The notes under the pieces were generated by a model. The model saw nothing but the letters and a program-made list of their open reading frames with translations. It was not told the origin of the DNA and did no database searches. 46,304 bases of DNA from a virus. This document shows, one piece after another, positions 7,102 through 13,577 of this stretch; positions within the stretch are counted from its first letter, which is position 1, and every line of letters starts with the position of its first letter. The stretch is taken from the IMG/VR virus record IMGVR_UViG_3300024520_000123, positions 1-46,304 of that record. The stretch is one strand, 5' to 3'. The position numbers and the translations under genes were made by a program.

Positions 7102-7215
7102 TCAATAAGACGGTCCGATGATAGAGTAGGCAGCGTAAGCAAGTGAAGCCACGATAAGGAGGGCTACTACGCCCATTTCAGTAATCGCATACACGGTTTT
7201 GAGAATCTCTTTCAT
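7102..7215 (-). CDS. 37-residue single-span membrane peptide
   Basis: MKEILKTVYAITEMG leads into a hydrophobic stretch from about residue 15 to 34 (VVALLIVASLAYAAYSII), then GPSY and stop. The ATG at 7215 follows AGAAGGATAGGATA, the same type of site that precedes the membrane gene at 7228-7419. Small membrane proteins in a phage accessory operon may act on the host envelope or in lysis; nothing in the sequence decides this. Confidence 0.65.
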   Translation of the reverse strand: MKEILKTVYAITEMGVVALLIVASLAYAAYSIIGPSY

Positions 7216-7227
7216 TATCCTATCCTT

Positions 7228-7419
7228 CTAACAGATGCCAAAAAATACTAAGGTAACACGAATGATACAAAACAGTATCATGCCGACAAAGAGCAGAAAG
7301 GCAATTGTCTCGCCGATGTCTTGGAGCGTTTGACGTGGATACTCAAAGTAGTGATCCGCAGCCACTAAAACGGGAAAGATCACAAAGAAGCAAAGAATAC
7401 TGACGTAAAGTAATTCCAT
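7228..7419 (-). CDS. Small membrane protein, two spans
   Basis: 63 residues with two hydrophobic segments, about 3-21 (LLYVSILCFFVIFPVLVAA) and 38-60 (TIAFLLFVGMILFCIIRVTLV), separated by a polar loop with His and Tyr. The N-terminal Met is preceded by AGAAGGATAGAGCA. The arrangement is compatible with a small holin or an inner-membrane effector, but size and topology alone do not prove it. It is paired with the single-span peptide gene 12 bases downstream. Confidence 0.7.
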   Translation of the reverse strand: MELLYVSILCFFVIFPVLVAADHYFEYPRQTLQDIGETIAFLLFVGMILFCIIRVTLVFFGIC

Positions 7420-7423
7420 TGCT

Positions 7424-7618
7424 CTATCCTTCTAGAAAGGTTCTGTGATAACGTCTTAACATTGCCTTCCACCTAATGGGCGAGGTCCCTTTAGGTGCCG
7501 AGGGCTCCGGATTAGTGCGTCCGGCTGTGTCCCACTTCCACCAGCGCCTGGCGGTATCAAGTTGTTCAACGTTGTTAATTGCTGCTTGTCGTTGTAACGC
7601 GTTCCGAAAATGGTACAT
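7424..7618 (-). CDS. Small basic hypothetical protein
   Basis: 64 residues, basic and tryptophan-rich (ARRWWKWDTAGRTNP, SPIRWKAMLRRYHR), without membrane segment. It could bind nucleic acid, but no family is recognised. The start follows GGGAGGTTTAACTA, which overlaps the end of the upstream gene. Closely spaced with both neighbours. Confidence 0.6.
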   Translation of the reverse strand: MYHFRNALQRQAAINNVEQLDTARRWWKWDTAGRTNPEPSAPKGTSPIRWKAMLRRYHRTFLEG

Positions 7619-7621
7619 TAG

Positions 7622-8353
7622 TTAAACCTCCCAGGAGAATGTTTTGCCTTGTTTCCCGTGCGCTTCAATCCAGATATTACGCGCCTTGCGCGAGGTCCCA
7701 CAGCAAAGCATGCAATCGGCACACTGGCGCCCCTTCATAGCGGGGCAGGCTACCGTATCGAGTTGAAAGAACTTTCGCCCTTGCGGTACCACAAGAAACG
7801 AGCGCCAACCGCGAGTAATGGCTTGTTCATGTTGCTCTGGCGTATCGGCGGAATACATGACGAGCTCCGCTAGCGCGTCAGCACGATTGCACGGGATATC
7901 GAGCATGCTATGCGAGTATCCAGTTTGACTGATCGTGTATCTCACGAGCCGCCGTAAAATTGGGATGGGGATTGCTGCCGGGTCGCCGTACGCGCCAAGC
8001 CGGATCTTACGACCACGCAATAAGTGGTTAGATTGCGCGGGAGATAAAGCGGGATAGCTCCCCCTTCGGTACGTGTTCCAAACCTGCTTCGGTGCTTGCC
8101 CAACGTTGACATAGCAAGTCCGACCTTTAAAGCTGTCGCCCTGCAATGGGCAATTACCGCATACTCCAGAGTTTCGCCGATTCACTAGTGCGGTTACCGG
8201 CGATACGTTGCGCGGGATAATCCACAATTGTAGCAGGTCGCCTGTTTTTCTGTTTTTTGTCTTACGGTTAGTCCCCGTCACGATTGCAATGATGGGCGAC
8301 TTGTCGCCGATTAGACTTGGACCGTCGTACACAATGAATCCATTGGTTGACAT
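7622..8353 (-). CDS. Cys-rich conserved phage protein
   Basis: 243 residues. The layout is that of a phage family I know only as uncharacterised: an N-terminal strand pair with GTNRKTKNRKTGDLLQLWI, a first Cys group (GVCGNCPL then CYVN), a region with GRKIRLGAYGDPAAIPI, and a C-terminal Cys group (ACPAMKGRQCADCMLCCG) just before a final AHGKQG. The Cys spacing strongly suggests bound metal, perhaps an iron-sulfur or zinc site. Function is not known. It is the largest gene but one of this operon. Start: the ATG lies after GGATGAACCAATGTCAACC-like sequence with only a modest ribosome-binding site. Confidence 0.8.
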   Translation of the reverse strand: MSTNGFIVYDGPSLIGDKSPIIAIVTGTNRKTKNRKTGDLLQLWIIPRNVSPVTALVNRRNSGVCGNCPLQGDSFKGRTCYVNVGQAPKQVWNTYRRGSYPALSPAQSNHLLRGRKIRLGAYGDPAAIPIPILRRLVRYTISQTGYSHSMLDIPCNRADALAELVMYSADTPEQHEQAITRGWRSFLVVPQGRKFFQLDTVACPAMKGRQCADCMLCCGTSRKARNIWIEAHGKQGKTFSWEV

Positions 8354-8357
8354 TGGT

Positions 8358-8579
8358 TCATCCTTCGATCATGTGTGGGAATTGTTTCCGAAGCTTGCCA
8401 TAACGAAAGCTGACCTGTTTATAGCCCGCTTTAATTAGTTGCGAGCGGTTAGCCGACTTGCCATCCCAGCGTGACGACATGTCGTTTAGGGTGAAGTCCT
8501 TGTCATCATCGAAATCAGTTAAGACCGCTGAACGTGAGCGGTAGTCGCGACCATAGGCCGGGGTGAGTGTGCAGTACAT
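8358..8579 (-). CDS. Small basic hypothetical protein
   Basis: 73 residues, basic, beginning with an aromatic N terminus (MYCTLTPAYGRDY) and a KxxFxxxKDF-like acidic patch near residue 25, then a Lys/Arg-rich second half. Not recognised. The start is directly downstream of hairpin/leader copy B, with CTGGAGAAATGAGCT as ribosome-binding site. It ends four bases before the Cys-rich gene start. Confidence 0.7.
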   Translation of the reverse strand: MYCTLTPAYGRDYRSRSAVLTDFDDDKDFTLNDMSSRWDGKSANRSQLIKAGYKQVSFRYGKLRKQFPHMIEG

Positions 8580-8655
8580 AGCTCATTTCTCCAGTGAGAG
8601 GATAGGGAAGTCCCTCTAAGCTCCGCAGAGCTTAGAGGGACTTCCTTGTCCCGAC
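8580..8655 (-). repeat. Hairpin/start-leader module, copy B
   Basis: The hairpin 8608-8643 has perfect 16-base arms (minus strand AAGTCCCTCTAAGCTC / GAGCTTAGAGGGACTT) and a UGCG tetraloop closed by C-G. It is followed by CCTATCCTCTCACTGGAG and the start of the gene ending at 8358. No T-run follows the stem. Confidence 0.9.
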
Positions 8656-8660
8656 TTATC

Positions 8661-9131
8661 TTATTCCCCCAAATAAAGTTGAGCTACGTATTCGAGTAAG
8701 ACAGATTCTTCGCAGCGATATTCCGTCCAAGGCTTAAACCAATCTTGGACCTCCAGCTTCGCTGTAGTGGGTTCATGAAACCAACCTAACTCACCAACGA
8801 TGCGTACGGCTGGCCCGCCAGAGGTGAGTAAAATACGATATTCTGTTGCCCTGGGACTTGAACTAGGTATCCACCAGCCGCCGAGTTCAATACTGAGCGG
8901 ATCTTCCTCGATTCGCTGTTGAGCCTGCTCCTTATCTTCGCAGCCTCCGGCAGCTTCTTTTAGATTGGCTAGTTCTTTCGCGTCGTCTTCACTGAAATCT
9001 AGTTGGTTGCTTTCATAATCGTCGCGAAGTTCCGAAAGCCGATCAAAATCTACATTGACTGCAGCCAACATTTCAGCGATTGAACTAAAAACAGGTTTGC
9101 CAATCTCATCTGCCCAGTGTTCGGTTGCCAT
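8661..9131 (-). CDS. Conserved acidic phage protein
   Basis: 156 residues, acidic. The N-terminal half is helical (SSIAEMLAAVNVDFDRLSELRDDY); the C-terminal half is beta-rich with EYRILLTSGGPAVRIVGEL, then LEVQDWFKPWTEY and LLEYVAQLYLGE. I have seen this C-terminal pattern in small conserved phage proteins of unknown role, so it is probably a recurring accessory family. No catalytic motif is evident. Start at 9131 lies after leader copy C (ATTGGAGAACTAAGTT). Confidence 0.75.
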   Translation of the reverse strand: MATEHWADEIGKPVFSSIAEMLAAVNVDFDRLSELRDDYESNQLDFSEDDAKELANLKEAAGGCEDKEQAQQRIEEDPLSIELGGWWIPSSSPRATEYRILLTSGGPAVRIVGELGWFHEPTTAKLEVQDWFKPWTEYRCEESVLLEYVAQLYLGE

Positions 9132-9212
9132 AACTTAGTTCTCCAATGTGAGAGGAAAGGGAAGTCCCTCTAAGCTTCGCAAAGCCTAGAGGGACATCCA
9201 TGCCCCTACTTC
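9132..9212 (-). repeat. Hairpin/start-leader module, copy C
   Basis: The 65 bases 9141-9205 match 9607-9671 (copy D) with a single difference. The hairpin 9166-9193 has 12-base arms with one G-U pair and a UGCG loop; CCTTTCCTCTCACATTGGAG follows on the minus strand before the start at 9131. Confidence 0.95.
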
Positions 9213-9599
9213 CTAGCAACCAATGCAAAACCACCATTCGCCGAGTACCTCGTTGTGGTATAGCCTACCGCTGTTGTTTTCGTCGGCTTGGTACGCTTCC
9301 AAGCTTTCGTAGTGTTCGATTTCGCGCAAGTCGCCCGCAATAAACTGTAGGATCAACGCGTTGGTTTCGTCCCAAGTCCAATTTTGAATCTCGTCTTTGG
9401 TCCACGCGCCGAACTCGGCGAGCCACCCTTTTGCTTCGCGTATCTCGTGGCAGGTCGTCAAAAGCGGGCGAAGCTTTGCTTCCGCTACGGAATTGTTCCA
9501 TGTAATCGTCCCAGCGTCTGGACCTAGTTCATGTTGCGATGCGCTGAATTGTATCATGTCTTCGCGATTGTCACTATAGCGGGTTACGTCGATTTCCAT
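9213..9599 (-). CDS. Conserved acidic phage protein
   Basis: 128 residues from ATG 9599. Two in-frame ATGs lie in GGAGCATGATCATG; only the second has a workable distance to GGAG, so it was chosen. The protein is acidic and Trp-rich, with a helical centre (KLRPLLTTCHEIREAKGWLAEF) and an end EWWFCIGC. No family is named. It shares leader architecture, size range and acidity with the 8661 and 9679 products, suggesting a set of cassette-like accessory genes. Confidence 0.75.
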   Translation of the reverse strand: MEIDVTRYSDNREDMIQFSASQHELGPDAGTITWNNSVAEAKLRPLLTTCHEIREAKGWLAEFGAWTKDEIQNWTWDETNALILQFIAGDLREIEHYESLEAYQADENNSGRLYHNEVLGEWWFCIGC

Positions 9600-9678
9600 G
9601 ATCATGCTCCAATGTGAGAGGAAAGGGAAGTCCCTCTAAGCTTCGCAAAGCCTAGAGGGGCATCCATGCCCTGATTAG
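9600..9678 (-). repeat. Hairpin/start-leader module, copy D
   Basis: Nearly identical to copy C over 65 bases (9607-9671). The hairpin is 9632-9659 with a UGCG loop. It lies between the gene starting at 10065 and the gene starting at 9599. Confidence 0.95.
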
Positions 9679-10065
9679 TTAACCACATTTTATTGGCTCA
9701 GTGAATAGCTTGTGGGGCGCGTCGCGCCAGATGTGACAGCCGGTAGTCGAATGTTGGTCGTGAATCTCCTGCGGCGATACTGCGCGGTAAGCATCACTTG
9801 TGATCAACTGTCGTGAACCATCGGGTACGACGTAGGAAAACTCGACATGTTGCCAGATTTGCTGATAGAGAGCTTCCCAATATCCACGTACTTCACATTG
9901 TGCCCAGCGCGGTAGTCGCTTGAAAGTATCCTCCCTTAGGACATTAGTCATATAAAATTCACAAAGGTCGTCATGCGTCCGTTGAAAACGGATCGCGCTG
10001 TTGAAGAGGTTACTACATTGCTCTTGGTAGTTTTTGATCAGCTTGATAATTCTTTCTGTCTTCAT
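9679..10065 (-). CDS. Hypothetical protein
   Basis: 128 residues from ATG 10065, the second of two ATGs in GGAGTATGATCATG, as for the gene at 9213. It is mainly helical up to residue about 80 (RIIKLIKNYQEQCSNLFNSA, YWEALYQQIWQHV), then ends in a more polar region with His and Cys (DQHSTTGCHIW). Not recognised. The start leader is the short copy E, which lacks the hairpin. Confidence 0.7.
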   Translation of the reverse strand: MKTERIIKLIKNYQEQCSNLFNSAIRFQRTHDDLCEFYMTNVLREDTFKRLPRWAQCEVRGYWEALYQQIWQHVEFSYVVPDGSRQLITSDAYRAVSPQEIHDQHSTTGCHIWRDAPHKLFTEPIKCG

Positions 10066-10097
10066 GATCATACTCCAATGTGAGAGGAAAGGGAGAG
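10066..10097 (-). repeat. Start-leader, copy E (no hairpin)
   Basis: Contains CCCTTTCCTCTCACATTGGAG on the minus strand like the other copies, but the hairpin and the GGGCATGGATG flank are absent; the upstream gene stops at 10098. Confidence 0.85.
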
Positions 10098-10478
10098 TTA
10101 GGTGTCACGAGTCCACTTTACATATCTGCCGTCCGCGAGGTCAAGCGTAATTAGGCCGCGTCCTATTTCGATGCCTTCGCTGTACAGCAAATTGACTAAA
10201 GATTGGCGAAGTTCTGCTAGTTTAGCGACGCACAACGCGCGATCAAGCGTAATTAGGCCGCGTCCTATTTCGATGCCTTCGCTGTACAGCAAATTGACTA
10301 AAGATTGGCGAAGTTCTGCTGGGCTAGCGACGTACGAAAGATCGCTGTCGTCCATGTTACCACTTTCTTCATGTTCATCGCTGTAGAAAATCGACCATGT
10401 TCGTCCCGTGTTTTCAGGGTCTTGTGAATACCAATATATCTTTACCTTGTCAGCGATGCGATTATTGTTTTCCTTCAT
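10098..10478 (-). CDS. Hypothetical protein with internal exact duplication
   Basis: 126 residues. The N-terminal half (DKVKIYWYSQDPENTGRTWSIFYSD) is beta-rich. A 26-residue segment beginning AELRQSLVNLLYSEG occurs twice without change, 34 codons apart, because the DNA is duplicated (10141-10218 and 10243-10320). The repeat extends an amphipathic helix and strand. Without the extra unit the protein would be about 92 residues, probably the ancestral size. The reading frame is kept. Start after leader copy F (CACATCGGAGTACAAG). Function unknown. Confidence 0.75.
   Translation of the reverse strand: MKENNNRIADKVKIYWYSQDPENTGRTWSIFYSDEHEESGNMDDSDLSYVASPAELRQSLVNLLYSEGIEIGRGLITLDRALCVAKLAELRQSLVNLLYSEGIEIGRGLITLDLADGRYVKWTRDT
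10141..10218 (-). repeat. In-gene tandem repeat, unit 1
   Basis: 78 bases identical to 10243-10320; the period is 102 bases, with weaker similarity over the remaining 24. Confidence 0.97.
10243..10320 (-). repeat. In-gene tandem repeat, unit 2
   Basis: 78 bases identical to 10141-10218. Absence of any difference implies a recent duplication, or an assembly error. Confidence 0.97.
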
Positions 10479-10555
10479 CTTGTACTCCGATGTGAGAGGA
10501 AAGGGAAGTCCTTCCGAACTCCGTAGAGCGCGGAAGGACTTCCTTGCCCCCTTTC
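10479..10555 (-). repeat. Hairpin/start-leader module, copy F
   Basis: The hairpin 10505-10542 has 17-base arms with one mismatch and one G-U pair and a UACG tetraloop closed by C-G. Compared with copy B, several stem positions change on both arms so that pairing is kept. Followed by CCTCTCACATCGGAG and the start at 10478. Confidence 0.9.
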
Positions 10556-10807
10556 CTAGTTCGACTTGATACGTAACCGCTTACCATTGCGGTTCAGGCG
10601 GATGGGGTGGCCAAGTGGGCGCTGTGGTTCTACTCGTGTTGATCGACTGCATCGAACGAGTGGCCCGTACGGATCATATGACGGTATGTCAACATCCTCT
10701 CGCAGCTTTGGTTTTGAGTACTCCAGTTCATTGATGAGTTTTCGCCCACATTGGCGGCACGTGCGACCGACTCTGAACGTCAGGTTGCAGGGTTTGCATT
10801 CAAGCAT
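10556..10807 (-). CDS. Small zinc-ribbon-like protein
   Basis: 83 residues from ATG 10807, which follows CCATTGGAGAATTGAC; the longer frame upstream has no such site. Two CxxC pairs near the N terminus (CKPC at 4-7 and CRQC at 17-20) form a four-Cys zinc ribbon. The rest is basic and Pro/Arg-rich with several short polar stretches, so nucleic-acid or protein binding is likely. The exact partner is unknown. Confidence 0.75.
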   Translation of the reverse strand: MLECKPCNLTFRVGRTCRQCGRKLINELEYSKPKLREDVDIPSYDPYGPLVRCSRSTRVEPQRPLGHPIRLNRNGKRLRIKSN

Positions 10808-10835
10808 GTCAATTCTCCAATGGTAAGAGGAAGGG
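10808..10835 (-). repeat. Start-leader, copy G (no hairpin)
   Basis: Short version CCTTCCTCTTACCATTGGAG on the minus strand, immediately before the start at 10807; no hairpin is present between it and the upstream stop. Confidence 0.7.
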
Positions 10836-11228
10836 TTAACGTTCGTAGTCTTCGCGCGTGAGAACATGGACGTTGATCGAACCAACCTGGCACTTCATGC
10901 CTGGTTTTTCGTAGCATCGTGCGCTAGTCTTAATCCATGGACCGTGTTCCATGCCACTATGTGAGAAGTTGGAACGATCAAATTCGAAAGACTGGTTTAA
11001 AGCGAGGTCGCGAAAGCGCGTCACGGAGGTGTCCGCGGTGCCGATATGTTCCCACTTCGGTTCATCGTCCTCCATCAGGGTGACAGGCTCGCCACTAGCC
11101 CGACCGTAGTCGTCTTGGCTTTGTCGCTTGTATTCGCTGTAGGTTCGCTTGGCTTCGTTCCAGTCGTTCCCGCTATAAACGGTCCCGATGTTGCCGCAGA
11201 TCACTTGGTAATCCACTTCGATCTTCAT
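10836..11228 (-). CDS. Hypothetical protein, first gene of leftward operon
   Basis: 130 residues from ATG 11228, after CTCTCACAAAAAGGAAAAGCGCC. The N-terminal part (EVDYQVICGNIGTVYSGNDWNEAKRTYSEY) resembles the small strand-helix units seen in phage accessory proteins; the C-terminal part has beta segments with SARCYEKPGMKCQVGSINVHVL. Not recognised. It is the promoter-proximal gene of the 4754-11228 operon, so its leader and upstream gap probably hold the promoter. Confidence 0.7.
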   Translation of the reverse strand: MKIEVDYQVICGNIGTVYSGNDWNEAKRTYSEYKRQSQDDYGRASGEPVTLMEDDEPKWEHIGTADTSVTRFRDLALNQSFEFDRSNFSHSGMEHGPWIKTSARCYEKPGMKCQVGSINVHVLTREDYER

Positions 11229-11925
11229 GGCGCTTTTCCTTTTTGTGAGAGTACTGGTCTTGTATTCGCATTCTCTACTGTCACCTTCGCAAGTCAATAG
11301 AAAATCCGTACAGAAATACAGAATAAGTGAAATACTTTTTGTTAGGTGGTCGCTCGATACATTGACTATCGCAGCCGGCGCGCGGCCGATCGAGCAAGGA
11401 AGTCGATAGAAAAGCAGGTCGTATCGATCGTCTTCAGTGACACTGAAAGCCTACTTATGCGAGACTCAACTGTCTCATAAAACGATCGTTTTCTGATATA
11501 GATTATCTATCTATACGCGCAAACCTACCCCGCCAGGCTATGTGTGGCACCTGGCACGAATATGGCATGATAGCGAGCGCTTGAGCCAGTTGAAGAGAGG
11601 TGGGGCCGGCGAGATTCCATCGTTGGATGCTTACTAGACCGACCTCTACAAAGGTAGTAGATCGCGCGCGAAAGCGATTAGAAGTGGTAGATCGCGCGAG
11701 TTTCCGCTTAGAATGCGCGCGTTCGAGCGCAGATTGTTGCCAGAACCCCCGGGTGCCATGCGCCCTAGTACCTATTGGGGAGCCTCGGCGCGCGCATAAC
11801 TTTTTTCGTGCCGAACGTCGTAAGTTAAGACTACGAAAGAACTTACGATGCTTTGCTCTGAATGGCAAAGGGGCGACAAAGGAGTGAAAGTGGTCGATAC
11901 CGCCTGAGAGGCCCTCAGAGGCCGC
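11229..11925. other. Gene-free control region with stacked inverted repeats
   Basis: No believable gene: the frames present are very Arg-rich products of CG-rich DNA with no ribosome-binding site. The part nearest the operon is AT-richer and holds four inverted repeats between 11433 and 11515. On the minus strand TTGACT lies at about 11301-11296 with a weak -10-like AGAATG 17 bases on, a poor promoter candidate. Between about 11645 and 11705 a 30-base unit containing GTAGATCGCGCG is repeated in tandem with changes. The region separates two leftward operons. Confidence 0.55.
11433..11515. promoter_or_regulatory. Cluster of four inverted repeats
   Basis: In order: TTCAGTG-A-CACTGAA (11433-11447), GAGAC-N6-GTCTC (11461-11476), the perfect palindrome AAAACGATCGTTTT (11479-11492) and TATAGAT-N5-ATCTATA (11497-11515). 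They differ in sequence and lie head to tail in 83 bases. Such clustering suggests operator sites or an origin, rather than terminators, since none is followed by a T-run on the leftward strand. Confidence 0.5.
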
Positions 11926-12222
11926 CTAACGACCTCGAGGGCACGGGGTGTCTGAGGGCCCCCAATCGCCGTAATAGTCGCATTGGAACCGGTCCATGTC
12001 CTCATACCGGTAGTAATCATCCAGATATTCGCTGTCCAAATATTCTTCGATACTTTCGTCCGCCCAATTCCGATAACGTTCTTTTTGGCTCTGGTTATGT
12101 CTCCAGCACCAAAAGCATTTACACCGACGATTTAAGCACCGCCAACTGAGAAGGGGATCTTGACCTGATCGCTTTAATCGGTGCTCAGCGGCGCCACGTC
12201 GGTCTTGTGGTCTGCGATACAT
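11926..12222 (-). CDS. Small Cys- and Tyr-rich hypothetical protein
   Basis: 98 residues from ATG 12222. The first half is basic with Cys in the pattern CxxxxCxCxxCW, likely a metal site; the second half is strongly acidic and Tyr-rich (EEYLDSEYLDDYYRYEDMD). No family is recognised. There is no strong ribosome-binding site, but the start lies six bases after the stop of the membrane-peptide gene at 12228, so translation coupling is probable. Confidence 0.55.
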   Translation of the reverse strand: MYRRPQDRRGAAEHRLKRSGQDPLLSWRCLNRRCKCFWCWRHNQSQKERYRNWADESIEEYLDSEYLDDYYRYEDMDRFQCDYYGDWGPSDTPCPRGR

Positions 12223-12227
12223 AGCAC

Positions 12228-12338
12228 TCAATCTTTTTTTGCCAGGAAAAGACCCAAGATGACGAGCCCAATCGCGATCGAGAAGTGTCCCTCCATCCAG
12301 AAGAACCCGGCGAGAATGAATAAACAGAGGTGCTTCAT
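12228..12338 (-). CDS. 36-residue membrane peptide
   Basis: MKHLCLFILAGFFWMEGHF begins an almost wholly hydrophobic chain; a second hydrophobic run (IAIGLVILGLFLA) ends in KKD and stop. One long or two short spans are possible. The ATG overlaps the stop of the upstream peptide gene (ATGA), so the two are translationally coupled. No family known; a small envelope-active or holin-like peptide is one possibility. Confidence 0.65.
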   Translation of the reverse strand: MKHLCLFILAGFFWMEGHFSIAIGLVILGLFLAKKD

Positions 12339-12415
12339 TCTATGCTGTCCTTCCAGAAGAAGAACAGTGTCACGAGCAGGCATGCCACGGTAAGGTAGAC
12401 GAGAGTCATTTCCAT
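12335..12415 (-). CDS. 26-residue membrane peptide
   Basis: MEMTLVYLTVACLLVTLFFFWKDSIE: one span of about 19 hydrophobic residues with an acidic N terminus and polar C terminus. The ATG at 12415 follows GCAGGATAACCC. It overlaps the next peptide gene by four bases. The overlap and shared membrane character make both more credible than either alone. Confidence 0.6.
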   Translation of the reverse strand: MEMTLVYLTVACLLVTLFFFWKDSIE

Positions 12416-12474
12416 GGGTTATCCTGCATTTCTAGGCGAATTGTTAGGTGTTAGACGCCTTATGGTAGCTCTCT

Positions 12475-12759
12475 TCAAAACGGCTTAATGACCCGCTCTG
12501 GATTGTCATCGATCCACACGTCTACGCTGTACTCATGCTCGGACAACATGAACTCTTCTTTCGCGCGTCGGTTAGTGTAAAAGATCGGGCACGGAACGGG
12601 ATCGATAATTTCTTCTTCGCCTTCAGGATATTCAAAGGGGTCAAATCGAGAGGTGACACAAATCACCCGATGGCCGCGATCAACTAGAAGATCAATGATC
12701 GCGGCCCAACACTCCGGATCAAGCGTGTACGTGTCATCGTAGTCGATTGCGACTTTCAT
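12475..12759 (-). CDS. Small HAD-family phosphatase
   Basis: 94 residues with all HAD landmarks: motif I DYDDT with Asp6 (nucleophile) and Asp8, motif II Thr36/Ser37 in VTSR, a Lys near 67 in RRAKEEF as motif III, and Asp84-Asp85 of motif IV in WIDDNPE. There is no cap domain, so it is a minimal member acting on phosphorylated small molecules or nucleic-acid ends; the substrate cannot be told. Its ATG overlaps the stop of the upstream gene by four bases. A longer HAD enzyme lies at 18682. Confidence 0.85.
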   Translation of the reverse strand: MKVAIDYDDTYTLDPECWAAIIDLLVDRGHRVICVTSRFDPFEYPEGEEEIIDPVPCPIFYTNRRAKEEFMLSEHEYSVDVWIDDNPERVIKPF

Positions 12760-13115
12760 AACGTAAGCTTCCTCCGCTGTTCAATAAAGAAGTTCAGTCT
12801 CGGCTGAATTAAACCTAACAACGCGTTCGCAAGCGCGTAGTCGCTAAATATATTTAAAGAGTCGAGGGTAGTGATTGACGTCTTGCAACCACGACGCATA
12901 CAATCGGCGCCAGTGACTGACGTCATGCAATCACCGCAATCGGCTTTGTATGATCGTCCCGAAAATTCTACGTACCACACCGGCTTGGTTTCTGACGTGT
13001 TACTATTGTATTTTTTAAGCTTCTCGATAGCTGATCGACAAATGTTAATCTGTTTAGTTAGTTTATCGAACTCGTTACAAACTTTCTCGATAGACTTTCT
13101 TGTTGCTTTATCCAT
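12756..13115 (-). CDS. Hypothetical protein with Cys cluster
   Basis: 119 residues. Residues 1-37 are helical and charged (coiled-coil-like); the centre has Cys at CGDC, DCMRRGC spacing, suggesting a bound metal, and the end is a helix (YALANALLGLIQPRLNFFIEQRRK). Not recognised. It starts inside the upstream gene (58-base overlap in another frame) with only a weak purine stretch before the ATG, so the start is uncertain although no later Met would fit. Confidence 0.6.
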   Translation of the reverse strand: MDKATRKSIEKVCNEFDKLTKQINICRSAIEKLKKYNSNTSETKPVWYVEFSGRSYKADCGDCMTSVTGADCMRRGCKTSITTLDSLNIFSDYALANALLGLIQPRLNFFIEQRRKLTL

Positions 13116-13321
13116 GCTAATTCAAAGCTTTCTTTCACGTTGGTGGGTTTAGATTTGCGGAGTATGGCGAAGCCAAACGCCGAACTGCAACCTTCTGCAA
13201 AAGAACGATTATAGAATCTTAGCTCAGTGATGATCCAGTCATTGTCTAAGTGTTCCTTAATGAGCTTGCTGAAGCTTCTGTCGTCGACGATTTTCTTCTG
13301 TAACACTTTGTACTCGTACAC
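13058..13321 (-). CDS. DUF4177/DUF1737-like small protein
   Basis: 87 residues from a GTG at 13321, chosen because GTAAAAGGAGAAAGC lies just upstream. The pattern is that of small proteins named DUF4177 or DUF1737: an opening strand YEYKVLQ, a helix (SFSKLIKEHLDND), a strand WIITELRFYN and a last strand FAILRKSK, here with a 22-residue tail. Their role is unknown. It overlaps the 12756 gene by 58 bases. Confidence 0.65.
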   Translation of the reverse strand: MYEYKVLQKKIVDDRSFSKLIKEHLDNDWIITELRFYNRSFAEGCSSAFGFAILRKSKPTNVKESFELAWIKQQESLSRKFVTSSIN

Positions 13322-13332
13322 GCTTTCTCCTT

Positions 13333-13542
13333 TTACAGGCTTCCAGGTGGGGCGTCTGTGACGGCGTGGAGAATAGCCTCAGCCTCAAATAGATCGAGCC
13401 TTCTCTGGGCAACTGTTACCTCTGCCGTAGCCTTGGCTTGTCTTCGTCGCGCGTTGGAAATCTCTTTCTTTAGCGTCTGTTTTTTAAGTTTCAGGTATCT
13501 CGATTTGAGTTCCAGGCATCTCGATTCTTTATCGCTAAGCAT
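13333..13542 (-). CDS. Small coiled-coil protein
   Basis: 69 residues from ATG 13542, preceded by GCAGGAGAAGTCTCTA; the longer frame runs back through the tRNA-like gene and is unlikely. Nearly the whole chain is a charged helix (RYLKLKKQTLKKEISNARR) with heptad spacing, followed by a short Pro/Gly tail. No family recognised. It begins 36 bases after the tRNA-like gene. Confidence 0.6.
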   Translation of the reverse strand: MLSDKESRCLELKSRYLKLKKQTLKKEISNARRRQAKATAEVTVAQRRLDLFEAEAILHAVTDAPPGSL

Positions 13543-13577
13543 TAGAGACTTCTCCTGCGAAGGGTTTTCAAAAACAA

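Noticed and set aside
8580-10555. CRISPR array
   Set aside because: The repeats lie between protein genes at irregular distances of hundreds of bases, lack uniform spacers and show paired-arm changes; they are leader/hairpin modules.
11503-11868. Arg-rich open frame on the minus strand
   Set aside because: It lacks a ribosome-binding site, has an unnatural Arg/Ser/Ala-rich composition from CG-rich DNA and lies across the operator-like region.
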